The notes: generated by a model from the letters alone, not told the origin. A stretch of DNA of 64,000 nucleotides from Malurus cyaneus samueli (GCA_009741485.1 CM019238.1:16671950-16735949), one strand, 5' to 3'; shown: positions 26,390-40,059, numbered from the stretch's first letter. Numbers and translations: made by a program.

Positions 26390-29300
26390 TTACACTTGGG
26401 TACTTCAATCACAGCCCCTGGGCTGGCCAGGAAACCACCAGATAAATACAGAAAATGGACCCTGGAATGGACAGGAACTGAATTCTGTCATCCAAATATC
26501 TTTTCTCATTGCTTTTGGACCCTGCTTTTCACCTCAGCAATATATCACGTTTCTCTTATCAGGGCCACAGTACCTTTAAAGTTTTGCTTGGGCATCCTCC
26601 AGGTAGGTGGAAGAAGTGAATGTGCACTGATGTGAAAATGAGCATGGATCTCACCTCCAGGGAATAGATCCAACTGGAACCCAGCAGATCCCACACTGGT
26701 TTAACTGGAAAAGAGCAGAGGAGAACACATCACTGTGAGTTGCTGAACAATCTGCTGCTCCTGGGGGCTGGCAGCTGTAAGGATGGGCAAGGAATCTGAA
26801 ATGTAATTGCACCATTATTCCAGTTGTGCCAGGGCCTCCTTGCAGGAACACAAGGCAGGTGAATCTCACACAAACGCTCCTGGGACATTTGTGGATCTGG
26901 GCCTTTGCATCACAAAATTCCATGAAAACAGTCAGGTATCATAAGCTTATCTAAAATAGAGTGAAAAAAAAAACCCCAAGAAGGATGGTTGGATGTTCCT
27001 TTGTGCAGACTGATGACAGAATGTCAGTGTTCCCTAATATTTGATATTAGGAAGAATTTCAGTCTGAACCATAAGCATTATCAGATGGATGAGCTTAAAA
27101 ACAAGCTCGGAAAATAATCACAAGTTTTATTTTCCTTGCGTTGTCTGATCACTAAAAAGCATCTTTAAAAATTTATCTTACAGTGCAGAGATGAAGAAAA
27201 CATGCCTTCAGTGATATTTGATTGCTCCTTGGTAGATAATTATTTGCTCAGACAAAATAACCCAAATTTCCTTTGCAATCCTTTGCTGCCATCTGTTGGA
27301 AAAGACAAGAGGTTGAGAAAAAGCAAATACTAAAATGAAATGCTTGTCTACATCCCATGAAATGCATAAATGTGTGATTACAGTTGCATCAATTGTTCTG
27401 CTGTATTTTTTTCCTCTTGCTGCAACCTTAGATATGAAAAAGGGTGAGAAATGCTGAAAGTTAACATTCCCCAAATTCCCAAATCTTACAATGCTTAAAA
27501 CACTTCTTCTCAATATAGGAGAGGGAAATTAAAAGAAAGGAAAAAAAAAATAAAATAACAAAAACCAACAAAACAAAAATCAGATAAGGGGAAGGGTCAT
27601 ATTCAAGAGACTGAAGAAAGAGGCAACTATCCCTGAAAATGCCCCACACTTTGGGACTATTTCTAAAAAAATGACCATTCTAAATTTATCCAATTACCCC
27701 AAAACAAATCTTCCAAGTGTTAGAAATCGAGGTAGATGTCTGCCAAGTGCAGAACTGGACATTTTCTGATGGATACATTTTCTGAGGCGCAGCCTGATGG
27801 ATATTTTAAGGATAAATGGAAAGATCCAAAGGGTTGGGTCAATCGGTTCAATTGGAATAATCTGCTTAGTAAGTTTTTACAGTAACCTCAAGTGAGAGTT
27901 ACACTCAGATCAAGTTTTTGCACTGGCAGCAAGTCCTTTTGTCCTCTAAAATACCATCTGTTAGAGTCAGAATACAGCAAAGCCAAGAGCTCCATCGTCA
28001 GCAAAAAACTCTATATATTTTGGGTTAGGCTTTATTACCTTCAAAAGAACAAATTTCTCTGAGAACACAAAGAATTAGGGAGAAGCTCTCCAGGTAGAAA
28101 TCCAAAATTATATTAGTGCTGAAGTGCAGGAATAAACGGCATATCCAAGGTGGGATGGATTTTAGCACCAACTCACCCCCTCAACAACCAAAAAACCGCA
28201 GTTCCCAAGATTGCCATCTTGCAAATGGGTAAAAGTTTCCAAAAATGAACCAATTTCAGCCCCATTTGGATTACTGCCATGAAGGAATTCGGTCTGCTTT
28301 ATCCAATGGCAGCTAATAATTTATCTGCCCAGATAATGCATCACAAAATCCTTACCTTTAATCTAAGTCCAAGAAAAATATTCAGGAATAACAAGGGTTC
28401 TGTCACAGGTATGTTTTTCTTCATGAGAAATTCACTGTCAAAGGAAAGCACAGAATAATCCATTATGGTCACCAGGTGGTTTTCCACTTGGAAAAGTTCA
28501 ACCAGATCCTCATGTTGTGTATCAACGCCCTATAGACCTTCTATGCACCCATACATATACATATAAAATTTGCTTTTAATTAATATTTTCAAGAAGGAAA
28601 GTGATAAAATTGAAAAATTTTATTTTGTAGGAGATTAAAGCTGAAGCCTGTCACTGCAGTGTCATAAAGCTATTTTCAGGCCAAGTGACCAAAGAAATCC
28701 AGAACACCCTCTGCCTTCCACAAACTGTATTTCCAGATTATTTCCTAATGTGTGACAAGACAGGACCAACACAAATACCTCAAAAGAGCATTTGATATCA
28801 AATGATAATTACCTTGAATTTATTTGAAAGTGTGAGTCTTCCTTCTTTCAAAGATAGATGTGTAAGAAACAGAGTCTGCATTGTTCTTATACCAAGCATC
28901 AGTTTGATTTTTTTCTTCTTGTTGGTTTAGTTTTCAGCTGGAATAAAGAAAAAGGTTAACTTTCTTTTAATTGACACCAGATGGCACTGCAAAAGATGAA
29001 CCCTGATAAATTCTGAATAACACAGATCATCCTAAAATCCCAGAAAGGTTTGGGCAGGCACACCTTAAAGATCACCACATTCCAACCCCTCTGCCATGGG
29101 CTGTGTCTCCTGCTTTGAAACCAAGCCTAAAGCCAGGCCCACAACTGCAATTTCAAAGTATTGAAAGCCCACATTCAGATTTAAGAACACAGCATCTGCA
29201 AACAAACTCGACATACAACGTGGGGAATTAAAATCAAAGCCAAACTTGTCAAAAATCCCAAGTGAAAAAAAGACATGTTTGTGTTCTGAAGATGCCTGCA

Positions 29301-30198
29301 TCTATGAAAATTTTCTTGCAGAAAACCTAGGTTCTATTTATTTTACCTTCAGCACACTAACAGCTAGCTGTTGTCTCCTGGCAATGTTTCCCAAAAACAC
29401 CTGCAGCTTTTAAAATAAAAGTGTGTAAGTAAAGCCTGACTCGGAGTGTAGATCTGAGCTGGGAGTACCTGTCAGAAGTGACACCTCCTGTTCCAGGAGA
29501 TTCTTCCTCCGAGATGCCTTTCACTCCCAGTTTTTCCAAATTAAACTTTCAGGGATCCATGTGGAGGCCAGGACAGAGCTGAAAGTGAGCTGGAGTCTCT
29601 GTGCTCACCCAGCACGGTGCTGAGTCTGCCTGCAGGGCTGACACAGGAACAGGAGACAAAAGGAAAAGGAAAGGGATCTGTGAGCTTGAAATGCTCTGGA
29701 GAGCAGCAAAGGGTTCCTGGGAGCCACTGCCACACTGCCTCACCCCAGAAATGTGCTTTAATAGTCCTTAATAAAAGGATTATTGCCAGTATCACCATGA
29801 GTGCCATCAGGGGAAGGAGGTACCAAGGTGAGCACAGCTGGGGAACTCGATTGAGTGATGGGAAATGAAAATATGGAACATAAACTAACAGTGCTTGAGT
29901 TTGATAGAAACTGAGAGAGCTGCTCTGCTGGGGAGGTGTTCAAAGACAGGGTACAACAATAAATGTGCTTTTAGCATAAACAGGGGTGAGGCCATGCAGC
30001 TTCTAAGAATTTTAGTTAAGAATTTTTGTCATCATTTCTTGTCTTAAAAGTACAAACTACAGGAAATACACAAAAATTACCATTTCTCTACCCAAATTCA
30101 CCTCCTCAACTCTTTGGGATCCCTCCCAAGCCTGGCTGCAGCTCCAGGGGCTGCACAGCTCAGCTGACTGACACTCCTGCAAGGTTCATGCCATACTC

Positions 30199-30219
30199 AT
30201 TTTATTTATTTATTTATTC
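30199..30219. repeat. TTTA tetranucleotide repeat
   Basis: About five tandem TTTA units. Confidence 0.9.
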
Positions 30220-31189
30220 AAGACTACTAAAAAGTGCAATCATTAGGCCTCACACCAGCTCAGGTAAGCCTGGACTAATTTTTTCCATCAAGTGTTGATA
30301 AGTAATCTGTCCATGGACTTCCTCTTTCCCCTGCACAGGGCCAAGGACAAGTTCAGTGTTTAATCCCTTTTGCAATCTGCTTTAAAGGCAGGAGCCCAAG
30401 AGGAATGGCCACTGTGGAGCTAAAACTGCTCCTAATGAATGCACTCAGTGAGCCTTTAAAAATGCATCTCAACCAGCCCTGCACTTCTCAGCAATTCAGG
30501 AGCTGCTCTCTCAAGGCAGCTTTTTAATATTACAATATTCACCAGCAAACGGATTTTGTTACAGTGAACCAGGCACCACACATTTGGTATTCAGCCATCC
30601 TAACACACAGACAGCATAATTGCAAGAAAAACAGGACTGACTGCACAAGATTCATCCAGTTGATGGTTTAAAAGCAAATGTAGCCTTTAGGAGATACTAT
30701 CCTCTCTAAACCTGTACTATCACACAAATAATCAGAATGACTAACATGGGGATAAATCAGGATTTTTTTTTTTTTTAATTCTGTGTCTTAAATATCACTA
30801 CAGATGTGATTGACCATTTCAGAAATGAAATCATTTTTCCCTCCTTGATATAAGAGGCCAGAACTGTCCATGGGATATATTTGTGACTCCTTCCTTGATT
30901 GCCTAAATATTGGTCAAATTGCTTTTAAATATTGGTCAAATATGGTTAACAGATTTGATGAGCTACATGCAGACTTTAGCCATGAGCTGAATGAATAAAA
31001 CCAGTTTGTAAATGGAAATATTTTGTTCCAGATGATGATAAGCAGGATGGATTCAAACCTTTTATAATGGTGAGGGAAAAGAAAGGAGGAGGGGGAAAAA
31101 AAACCCCAAAACTGACTAGAAACATGACAAAACAAAACAAAAATAAACAAACCAACAATCTCTTGCATGGAAAAAAATAGTGTTATTCT

Positions 31190-31370
31190 ACCAAGCCTTG
31201 AAACATTTAATTATAATTAGGGCCAGCTAACACAACAAGCATGGAGAAAAGATGACAATGAAATGTGCCACTGGCCTAATGATGAACTATGTGAGAAAAA
31301 CCATTAAACTTTATCTCAATTAGGCCCATTATTATCACACCAGTCTACTCTGCCCTACAGCCTACTGGAA
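31190..31370. promoter_or_regulatory. Candidate homeodomain-rich conserved element
   Basis: Two abutting TAATTA sites at 31208-31213 and 31214-31219, then a CAATTAGG word near 31317, in a block without low-complexity drift. Conservation is inferred, not shown. Confidence 0.3.
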
Positions 31371-34254
31371 AATGAAAAAAAATGAGAATCACAGAGACAG
31401 CTTCAAAGCTCTGTGATCATACAAAAATCCTAGGGAAGAAATGAGAGTGGATAGATGAGTTTAAGTAGCTTTAAAAGAAAATAGAGACACTGAAGGAAAT
31501 AAAACAGTAATCCTATATATTGACTATTTACTAATTGTAAGAACTCCTAGGCCAGACGCTTGCCTTCTATAAACCACTTTTTATTTTCCAAATAAAAGGT
31601 TAAACCAGATTTTGATAGACAGATATTTGTCCTTGAAGCAACCAAAGCAGAAAAATCTGTGTGGCAGCATTACAGCACCATTAGCACTTCTCAATTAAAT
31701 GATAGAATGAGGAAAAATGGTAACTCTTGCTATCCTACCTGATCAGATCCTACATCATCTATCCCACAAGTCAGATTGGCTAATTTACAGAAATGTACCC
31801 ATTTATTGCATTCTCCATAGCATCTCCCCCAGTAGGGATGATAACCCCAACACTTTCTCTTTGTGCTTGGAGGAAGAACTTCCCTTTCTGGTTTGGTCAA
31901 GGAAACCTTCAAAAATGCAAAGGAATTCAGATAACCCAAGTGGAATGGGAGAGGCTGGGGTTCACATCCAGGGAAAAAAGCTGGAATCACACATTGGACT
32001 TTAAAGACTCCTTTTCAGCAGCACACACAGAAGTCAGTTCATTTCTGACACACCACGCTCTGAAATGCAGCCGATGAAGAGCAGAACTGTAAAAAGTGCA
32101 GTTTCTATTAACTCCCAGATCATTTTTTACTCTCTGAACCAGTTAAGGAATACAGAAGCAAATGAGAATGGCTAAAGTGGCGTTTAGCTCGCTCCCAATG
32201 AATTTCAAAGGTTGTGAGGAAATGAGGATTGATCTCCTCAATTTGATTGGCCTAATTTCATCTGGAAAAACAGGTAAAACCCCAGGAAATTCTGTATAAT
32301 GATAGAGTAAGATATGATGGTGCAAAAAAAGGCTTCAGTTAATCCCAACTGGGTGATAAGTAGAAGTGGTCACATGGTGCTGCAGAGCAAATGTCCCTTT
32401 CGACCAGAGAAAGGCACTGATTCCTTGGAAATCAGTTCCACAGCAAGAGCAAATGGTGACTGAGCAGCAAATACACTCTTCTGATTCCTAAAGCTCAGAG
32501 CAGCTCATGAATAACAGAGCAATGTGACTTTAACTCCCCTCACCCCCTCTTTTTTACAGAAGTTTGGAAAACACCAAATATTTTGTTTGCCTGAAACTTC
32601 CTTTCCTTACTACTTGGTGCAAACCCCAGTCCAAATATTTTCTGCACCAGTTCAGCAGCACTGGTGACAATAAAACAAATTATTTGGTAGAACTGGTAAA
32701 AGGATTGGATTTTAATGCAGAGAAAAATGTTCTGCCACTCGTGCAGCACCTACTGACATCATCACAAGACCAGGGCACCTCTTCTGCAAAGAAAAAAAAG
32801 GGATTTTTCAGAGAAAAGATTATGCAACTATCTCTTCATTAATTCCTTTTCATTTGTTTAATGTTCTTAGAAACAATGGCAATGTTTCCTTACACTAAAA
32901 TACATGAAATGTGCACACGTGGTGCATAAAAATGAGTGTTCATGTACCACAACATCCTGGACTTGTATTACTGAAAATCAGTAACTGCAGGGGGAACATG
33001 TAGAGAAGTAGAAATCATATTGCAAGCCTCGTGAAAATGAGACCAAAAGACTGACCTGAGATCACTGTATGGCCACAGAAATAAATGATTACTGAGAATT
33101 CCATGTGCAATGGGTAAAACGGGGTATCTAAAGGGGATTTATGGGAATGACAGGACCTGATAGCAAAAGGACAGGTTTGAAACAAGTTTTGGGTTTTTTT
33201 TTTAAGTCATAGTTTGTACTTAGCTAGAAAGAAGATTGTGAGTCTAGTTCTTTCATTTTAAAATATGCAAGGAGTGGAAAAGTAAACAGAGGGGCATTGA
33301 TTGCCAGAGAGGCTTTGCTGGAATTTGAGATGGTTGGGATGTGCCTGCAGTGTCTGATGGGAGAGCAGAGAGCAGGCAGGGAGTGACAATCACCAAACAA
33401 TGGGATTAAAGTGCTCACTGCACTTAGGACTGCAAAGTATTTGAATAATCCTTCCAAAGTTGAAATGGAGAAAGGAGTAATTAGATTTCTTAGACAATCA
33501 GAGTATCAGGCAATACTATCACTTTAGAAAATGCTGTTAGACTCCATGAACACCCATGTTTTTGGGGAAGGTATTTCTGCTTAATTACCTTAAAGTGCAG
33601 CTCTCCTAAAAAAAAAAACCTGAATCATAGAAAGTTGATTTTCTTTTTCTGTCAGCTGCAAGTATAAGCCTAAAATTTCCACACTCATTGGATGCAAACC
33701 TGCAGCCACAAACATAGCTCTGCTCCAAGGAGAAGGGGCCACAGGTGAAACACAAACACACCCAGCCTTACCTGGCTCTCAGGGCCCAACAAGGGCAAAT
33801 TAATATTAGACAAAATGATCAAAACAATGTTTTGGCAAACACAAAATGACATTTAAACATTACAATTAATTATTAGGCTTCTGATGAGCTCTAATTTGAA
33901 TGAATCATTTCTGTATTTCAAATGATTTATGAGGCAGAGGAAGAGCTGTTTACCGAGACTGCTCCAAACACTTTGTCAATTTGTGCTGATTTTATGGCCC
34001 CTTTGGAATGAGACAAAGCTGGTTTTGCTCTCAGATAAAGGACTGGAAAATGACAAGCACAAAACCAAGTTCCACAAATTACCCAAACCAAGTGCAAATA
34101 ATGAAAAACCCCATCCGCTTCCATACTTATCAGATATTAAATCATGTAGCTCTAAAGATTTCTATCTGGAACAAATCAGAACAATGGAATTTTGACTGTA
34201 CTAGTTTACAAAGCAAAATAAATTACAGCTGTTCGACTGCATTGAAAGTCTAGA

Positions 34255-34990
34255 TGTAATAAAAAGTAGCTAATTAACCCATTTATCACAAATACCAAAC
34301 AGGCCAATGGGTTTTGTAATTATCAAGACAATTCAATTTTTGCTTTAGTGTGCAGGCTTGTTTGCCCAACTCAATTGGAGATCATCAAAATTACTTACAA
34401 TACACTGTCTAGCAAAGCATGACAAAATTAGTCTGCTACAACCAATTAATTGAACTTAATAAAGCTTTTAAATTATTTTTGTTTATTAGCAATGCTTTGG
34501 GGTTAATGGTGTAGTCCTTTTTGGCTAGAAGGAATAATTAATATTTTTTTTTAAAAAGAAAATTAGATTTTCAGTGTGTTAAGATAGACCAACAACTCTC
34601 CCTAATGGGTAAATAGTAAATTATTTTTCAAAACCAATACTTAAAGCCGTAATTTATTTCTCTAATAAAACCTCCTGCATCCATGCAGTTGTGTGTACAC
34701 ATTATGGGCAAGATCTCCTATTACCGAGGATGATTGCTGAATTACTCCTCAGCAAATACGCACTAATGAAAATTAATACTCATAAATAAATCCCTGTTGT
34801 CTTTTCGAACAGAGAGCAATCTGACCACCATCGTGTGGATTTATAAAGTTCCATGGTCCAGGATTGCAGCTGATTAGCCACAGTCAAACACTGCCACGTG
34901 AATTGCTTTAATAAACAATGTCAGCCCAATTAAGGTGCAGATTTTCCAATGAAGCCATGACACGTTCATCCAGATGTACTTATCCTGAGG
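34255..34990. promoter_or_regulatory. Candidate ultraconserved-type enhancer block
   Basis: This is the strongest regulatory-looking stretch in the window. It is AT-rich but structured, with TAATTA at 34271-34276, 34317-34322 and 34535-34540, a CAATTAATTG palindrome at 34443-34452, CCAAT at 34304-34308, CAATTAAGG near 34926 and a GCTGATTAGCC word near 34868. Homeodomain sites spread over more than 700 bp with almost no simple-sequence drift is the usual look of vertebrate ultraconserved developmental enhancers. I cannot align it, so conservation and target gene are unknown. Confidence 0.45.
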
Positions 34991-35032
34991 AATTCTCATG
35001 AAAGGAATTCTCATGAAAGGAATTGTCATGAA
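34988..35032. repeat. 15-bp tandem repeat, three copies
   Basis: AGGAATTCTCATGAA at 34988 and 35003, and a one-base variant at 35018. It sits exactly at the right edge of the candidate enhancer block. Confidence 0.92.
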
Positions 35033-36421
35033 AATTCTCGTTTCTGCTTTTTTTTAATATGAAGAAAGCAATGTATTTATTGCTTTGGGAAGTTTTTAAT
35101 GGCTCACTCATGTCAGAAGAAATTCCTGTCCTCTCTACCCTTCACAGACCCATTTCCACCTGAAGAATTTACAGATTATCTCTACAATGAGTGAGCAGCT
35201 AACATGGTCCCATTTAGCAATGATCAGAAAGGGAACTGTCATGAATATTTGGGGGTCTCTCCTGCAATACCTCAGCACCAAAGGGTGAATGTTCATCCCT
35301 GGCAGAGAGAAGAGGAGCAGCAGATTCTGCTCAGGACTCACCTGCAGTGCCCCTGACCCAGCTCTGCTCACCATCCCTCCATCCAGAGGTGATTCTGACA
35401 CACAGATCCAGCACTGCTTCCTTTTTCCGACTTTCTGTCTCTAATCCATGCCATCCTGGCACTCCTGAAAAAATGAAATCAGAAAAAGCAGAATAGAATC
35501 ATTCCTGCCGGAGAAAATTGGAACATTTAAGTCTTCCATCTCCAGCTCAGTTTGTGACTTGAAATATAACTTCATTATAACTTTATAGCTGAAATAACCT
35601 GTTCAGATCACCTCGCTATTGCTTTATTTGTGTACTATTAAATGTTAGTTTATTGCTTGAAATATCAATTCTTATTTACAAGATTTTTCTCCTTCAGTAA
35701 ATCTCATCTACAATAACTGTGTCATTATCTGCTGTCTGTTATCTTCAGTAAAACAATTCTTTTTTTCTACCAACTACTCAAAATGTTATATTATGAGAAT
35801 AACCCAAAATGATGCATCACAGTACAATTCATCAACTACAGAGTTATCAACAAACCAACTTTAAGGAAACCAGCTTTTAGAAAACAGATTGAAAGAATGA
35901 AAAATAAGTAAAATGCTGATTTTAAAACTAAATGCTTCTTCATCCAAATGAGGGAAGAATAAGTTATAGGAAGAAAAAAACGCTTTGCAATTATCTTATC
36001 CATACAATTTAACTACAAAAGACTTCATATTGTTATTTTTCAGACACTTGATAAATGATCCTCGCTTGCAGTGCCAGAAAATATCAGAGCAATTATGTGA
36101 AATAGTTTTCCAAAGAACCATTTCACAAGTGAAACACTGAACTCTATTTCTGTGGGGTTTTTTATGATAGCTCTCAAATTTCTCCTGTCATTCACAACAG
36201 CTAGGTTTGATTAAACTTTGTGTTATCTTTAGAAGTTGCCGTTGCTGTTGTGCCAGTGGATTCTGCCAGAGCCTTGGCCAGACAGAATGACCAAAAGAAT
36301 CCCCAAATCCCCAGTGATGAGCAGTCCCTGTCCCAAAACAGCTTCTTTCTATGAACCCTTTCTCACACACTGCTCTCCAAATTTAAATTGCATGAAAAAG
36401 CACAGAATCTGCTTGTGGCCT

Positions 36422-36446
36422 CTTTTTTTTAATTTTTTTTTTTTTT
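36422..36446. repeat. T-rich run
   Basis: Two poly-T runs separated by AA. Confidence 0.9.
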
Positions 36447-37133
36447 AATTCCCATAAGGAGTAGTGAAGAGAAGGAGGAATCTATTTGCTGTGATTCCAG
36501 AAAATTAAAGATTAGGCTCAGCCTTGAAAAACCCACAGGTTACTAAACTTCATGGAGACAGAAAACACTCAAAGCACATTGATAGCTGTTCCATGAGATT
36601 CTGTCTCAGTGACAGCAAATAGCCTCAGTTCACAGATTGTTATTGACATTGTGAAAGTTAAGAAAAACATTAAAAACCTCTTAAAAGCTTGAAAACATTT
36701 TTTATACAGACTAAGGGCTGCCAAGTCCTCTTTAGCAGTTTTTCACATATATTCTGCTTTATTTGAGAAACAGAACCAATACCTTCAGTTGGGTGATCAG
36801 AGCAGGACCTTCTCCAGAGCTTCCACTGTTCCATTTCCAAAACATCTAAAGACATAAAACCAGTTCTTAGTTGTAAATCAAGCTGCTCATTCACATCACA
36901 TTCACAGCTTTTCTTTAAATACCATCTGTCAGTTCTCAAAATGGGGTGGGAATTGCCTGCCTTCCTTGGAAGGGCCTGAATTCACAGAGAGATGCTTAAA
37001 AGTCAAACCAGAAAGGTTGTGATACTCAGAACAATAAAATCAACTTATTTTGAAAGTGATAACAGAAATCTAACTGGAGAGCTTGGAGTATTTGAAATAA
37101 ATAAGCCTGGCATCTTCAATGATCACGCTTTAA

Positions 37134-37147
37134 CAAAAAAAAAAAAA
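37134..37147. repeat. Poly-A run (A14)
   Basis: Uninterrupted run of 14 A. Confidence 0.9.
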
Positions 37148-37229
37148 TCCTCTACCTGTGAGTACAAATTATTTGTGAGATTAGTTTGCAACATACTCAT
37201 CAAAATTTTTGCGAAGTTTTAGAAAAGTC

Positions 37230-37450
37230 TCTGTGCAAGTTGAGTTACTGCTTGTTCTGAGCATAATGAGCTCTCATTTAAATGATTTGTTTCTTCCATT
37301 AGGATGATGTGTATCACAGAGATACAAACATTGCAATTCTCAATCAATATCGTGCTCTCACTTCACTGCATTTCATTAGAGGTACGGTCACCTGAATTAT
37401 TGTAAAGCAAGAAATTACTCAGCTTAAACCCAAAGCAGCTTCAATTATCC
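37230..37450. promoter_or_regulatory. Candidate conserved noncoding element
   Basis: Run-free unique block with several AT-rich factor-like words (CATAATGAGC, TCATTTAAATGA palindrome near 37274, AATCAATATCG). Weak inference of function. Confidence 0.25.
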
Positions 37451-38366
37451 CTTTCTTCCAGGCATTTGAAGTACTTAGTTATTCTTTCAGGTTCTATTAA
37501 GGCATTATTGCTGCTTTATTGCCAGTCAAACAGGATGTTTGCAGGTTTTTGCCTAAAGATGCCAAAGGAACATCTGGGTGGGGAAGAAGCTGTTTGGAGT
37601 TTGTCACTTGTGCCGAGTCCAACAAAACCCACAGGTCTGTGGATGGAAATGTCTGTGCCAGGACATGCACTGAGCTGTGCTGTACTCATATTTCATATTT
37701 ATAAATATTCCTGTGGAAAATTTCCATGCAGATGTCATTAGCAGTGGTCTATCTCCTGTAAAAATGCTTTTAAAGCACAAATCACCTTTGGAGGGTTTTT
37801 AGGGCTTCTCAAGGCAAAGGCACCTCAGGGATTCTTCTCAGAGGCAAAGCCACATTTAAAGCCCCATTTCTCGGTTAAAGCCTTGCTATTGGATAAAAAC
37901 CCCCAACCTTTGATGGAGTCCCACCAAATGAACACTTTCCCAATCCCAATCCATCTAACCCAATACCTGCTTCTCTAAAATGCTTCAGGAAAATGGTAAG
38001 AAATGATTAATCTTGATGGCTATAATGGTCTTCCCTGCTCTCTGTGAAAAATCAAGTTGCCTCGAATAGAATTTCATAAAATACCAACACCTTGGGGATT
38101 TCAAATTAAAAAAAAAATCTGACAGTTTCCAAAAACTTGAGGCATATCAGCCTCAAGAAAAGAAACAAAAGCCCTCACAAAACCCCAAATCATTTGGCAA
38201 GATGGCAATCACATGGAGTACAACCAAGAGGTTTTATCCCAACCAGGTAAATTTGAGTTATATCTCAATCTTTCCACCAATGCAGAAGCAGCAGAATCCA
38301 AAAATCCCTTATGATAAATCAGCATAAAGGTTCTGCATGTTCTGCTCACTTTCAGTCTGGCATTTA

Positions 38367-38384
38367 TTGTTGTTGTTGTTGTTG
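38367..38384. repeat. TTG trinucleotide microsatellite
   Basis: About six tandem TTG units. Confidence 0.9.
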
Positions 38385-38389
38385 CTTTT

Positions 38390-38750
38390 ATTGACATAAT
38401 TAATTACCATCCCTGCTCCAACATAATAATAAACACCCATTTATTCAAAATATTTACCAAAAATCAATTACTTCAATCACCCACAAGCTCTGAGTTGCTT
38501 TGGAGTCACTATTCCTAGAAAAAGTGAAATGTCTGAGTCACTCTCACTTTGATTATAATTGGGAAATGAAAGTACTCTGACTCTTACTCTAATTACTTAT
38601 TTAAGTAATTGCCTTTAAAAACCATAATGATTCAGTGTCTGCTTATCTAAAAATATGTTTCCATGACAAAATCATTTGTGCTAACAGCCAGTAAACTTCG
38701 TGAATTATGAACATCTGTCCACAAATGCACACCAAATAAGTGAGGCATAA
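38390..38750. promoter_or_regulatory. Candidate conserved element with paired homeodomain palindrome
   Basis: TAATTA at 38401-38406. An inverted repeat at 38591-38610 has 8-bp arms AATTACTT and AAGTAATT separated by 4 bp, which would suit a dimeric homeodomain. Two GAGTCAC words lie near 38504 and 38534. Conservation is inferred from texture. Confidence 0.3.
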
Positions 38751-38768
38751 TTAGCAGTGCAGGCTCTG

Positions 38769-38855
38769 CCAGTGGGAAAAAGGAAAATTTAACAGGTTAA
38801 AAAATCAGCTCTCCCAGTGGGAAAAAAAGGAAAATTTAACAGGTTAAAAAATCAG
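38769..38855. repeat. Tandem duplication, 45-bp offset
   Basis: A 40-base segment beginning CCAGTGGGAAAAAGG and ending GGTTAAAAAATCAG at 38808 recurs at 38814-38855. The second copy differs only by two extra A in the central A run. The near-identity points to a recent event. Confidence 0.93.
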
Positions 38856-39159
38856 AGGCTGTGGTGTTTCAATAGTGAGATTTGGGCTGGGATTGCACAA
38901 GAGTTACACTGAAGTAACTTTGTGTTTAACTCAACAGGACGCAAACAATTCTATGATTCTAAACCATTTGAAAGCTCTCTGCTGCTGCAATCAGAGTAAA
39001 AGTTCATCAAGACTGACAGATATTTCCTGTAAAGAACATTCTGGAGCTGTGTCCACCTCCACCAGCAGGCTCAGAGGGACAGAGGGCGAGACACCAGGGA
39101 GTGGATATCCTCTGAGACAGAGCAGGGAAGGGTTAATCAGATGGGGATGAATCTTTCTC

Positions 39160-39500
39160 TTTTAATTCCCATTTGCATTTTCAAATCATTTTTCACATGA
39201 TGAGTCTACAGCCCCTGCAGATTAGCATTCTGTACTTAATAGACTAAGAATTTAGGGCACCCCAAGGGCTTATAATTAAGGTTAATAAGGTCTATGGTCT
39301 GCTCCAGCCCTTCTCCTTGGAGGTAAATAACCGTGTTCATACTGCTTTAGATTACATTTTCCATCTCGTTGATAAAATTAGCATTTTATAATCCATGTAA
39401 ACATCCCTTTAAATCTGTGGGCTTTGCTAGCCATGGCTTCAAAATCCAGATTTCTACCAAAGACAATTGGTTAAGACTTGCAGACACGAATTTGAAATCA
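39160..39500. promoter_or_regulatory. Candidate conserved noncoding element
   Basis: Unique block with TAATTA at 39273-39278, several ATTAG/TTAAT cores, a GATTAGCATTC word near 39221, and no low-complexity drift. Inference only. Confidence 0.3.
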
Positions 39501-39775
39501 TCTGTGTTATAACAAAACCTGGTTCTTGGCACATCCTTTTGAGCACAGACCCCTCCTCTGGCATCTCCAGCACTGTGCAGGGTTTGCTATCATCCCTCCT
39601 GCTTTTCTGGCTGTTATAACTCCTAAATGATCAAATCATCTGACACTCATTATTTCCAAACTCTGTTTACTAAGTTCAGAATAGTTTCATTCACTTTATT
39701 TTGCTCTACATTTTTCCACAAATTTCCCCTTGCAGCTTGAACCTGCTCTGCAAGGCCTGCAGGGGTTTGGGAGAA

Positions 39776-39791
39776 ATTATTATTATTATTT
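39776..39791. repeat. ATT microsatellite
   Basis: About five ATT units. Confidence 0.85.
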
Positions 39792-40059
39792 TCATGCATA
39801 ATGCACTGTAGGTCCAGAGGATTTTGAGAGTTAGAAGAAAAACCTAAAAGGCATCTACAAAGCCCTGCCTTTACAATTTTTCTCATTCCAAGGAGAAGCC
39901 ATTGGGCTCTTGTCTGTCCTGACACACAGATCTTGGCTCTGGTTGTTTTAGCTGTACCCTTGTCTGGCAGCCACAGAAATTCCTAAGCATTGCTTGGATT
40001 AATGAGAAAAAATATTTCTATTTCTGTGTGCATTTACGGGGCATTCCCTCCTTCCCCTA

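Larger units (their letters stand above)
21563..34254. other. Unique noncoding stretch with candidate enhancers
   Basis: No transposable element or credible exon is seen in this long interval. It holds several blocks with enhancer-like texture, listed separately, plus simple repeats: T20 at 23600-23619, a 12-bp repeat at 26356-26389, and a TTTA run at 30199-30219. The lack of recognisable CR1 or LTR copies over more than 12 kb is itself consistent with a constrained regulatory interval. Confidence 0.55.

Noticed and set aside
36670..36939. 89-codon minus-strand frame with a possible acceptor and GTATTG donor
   Set aside because: Two different frames are open over the same segment, and no phase-compatible partner exon was found.
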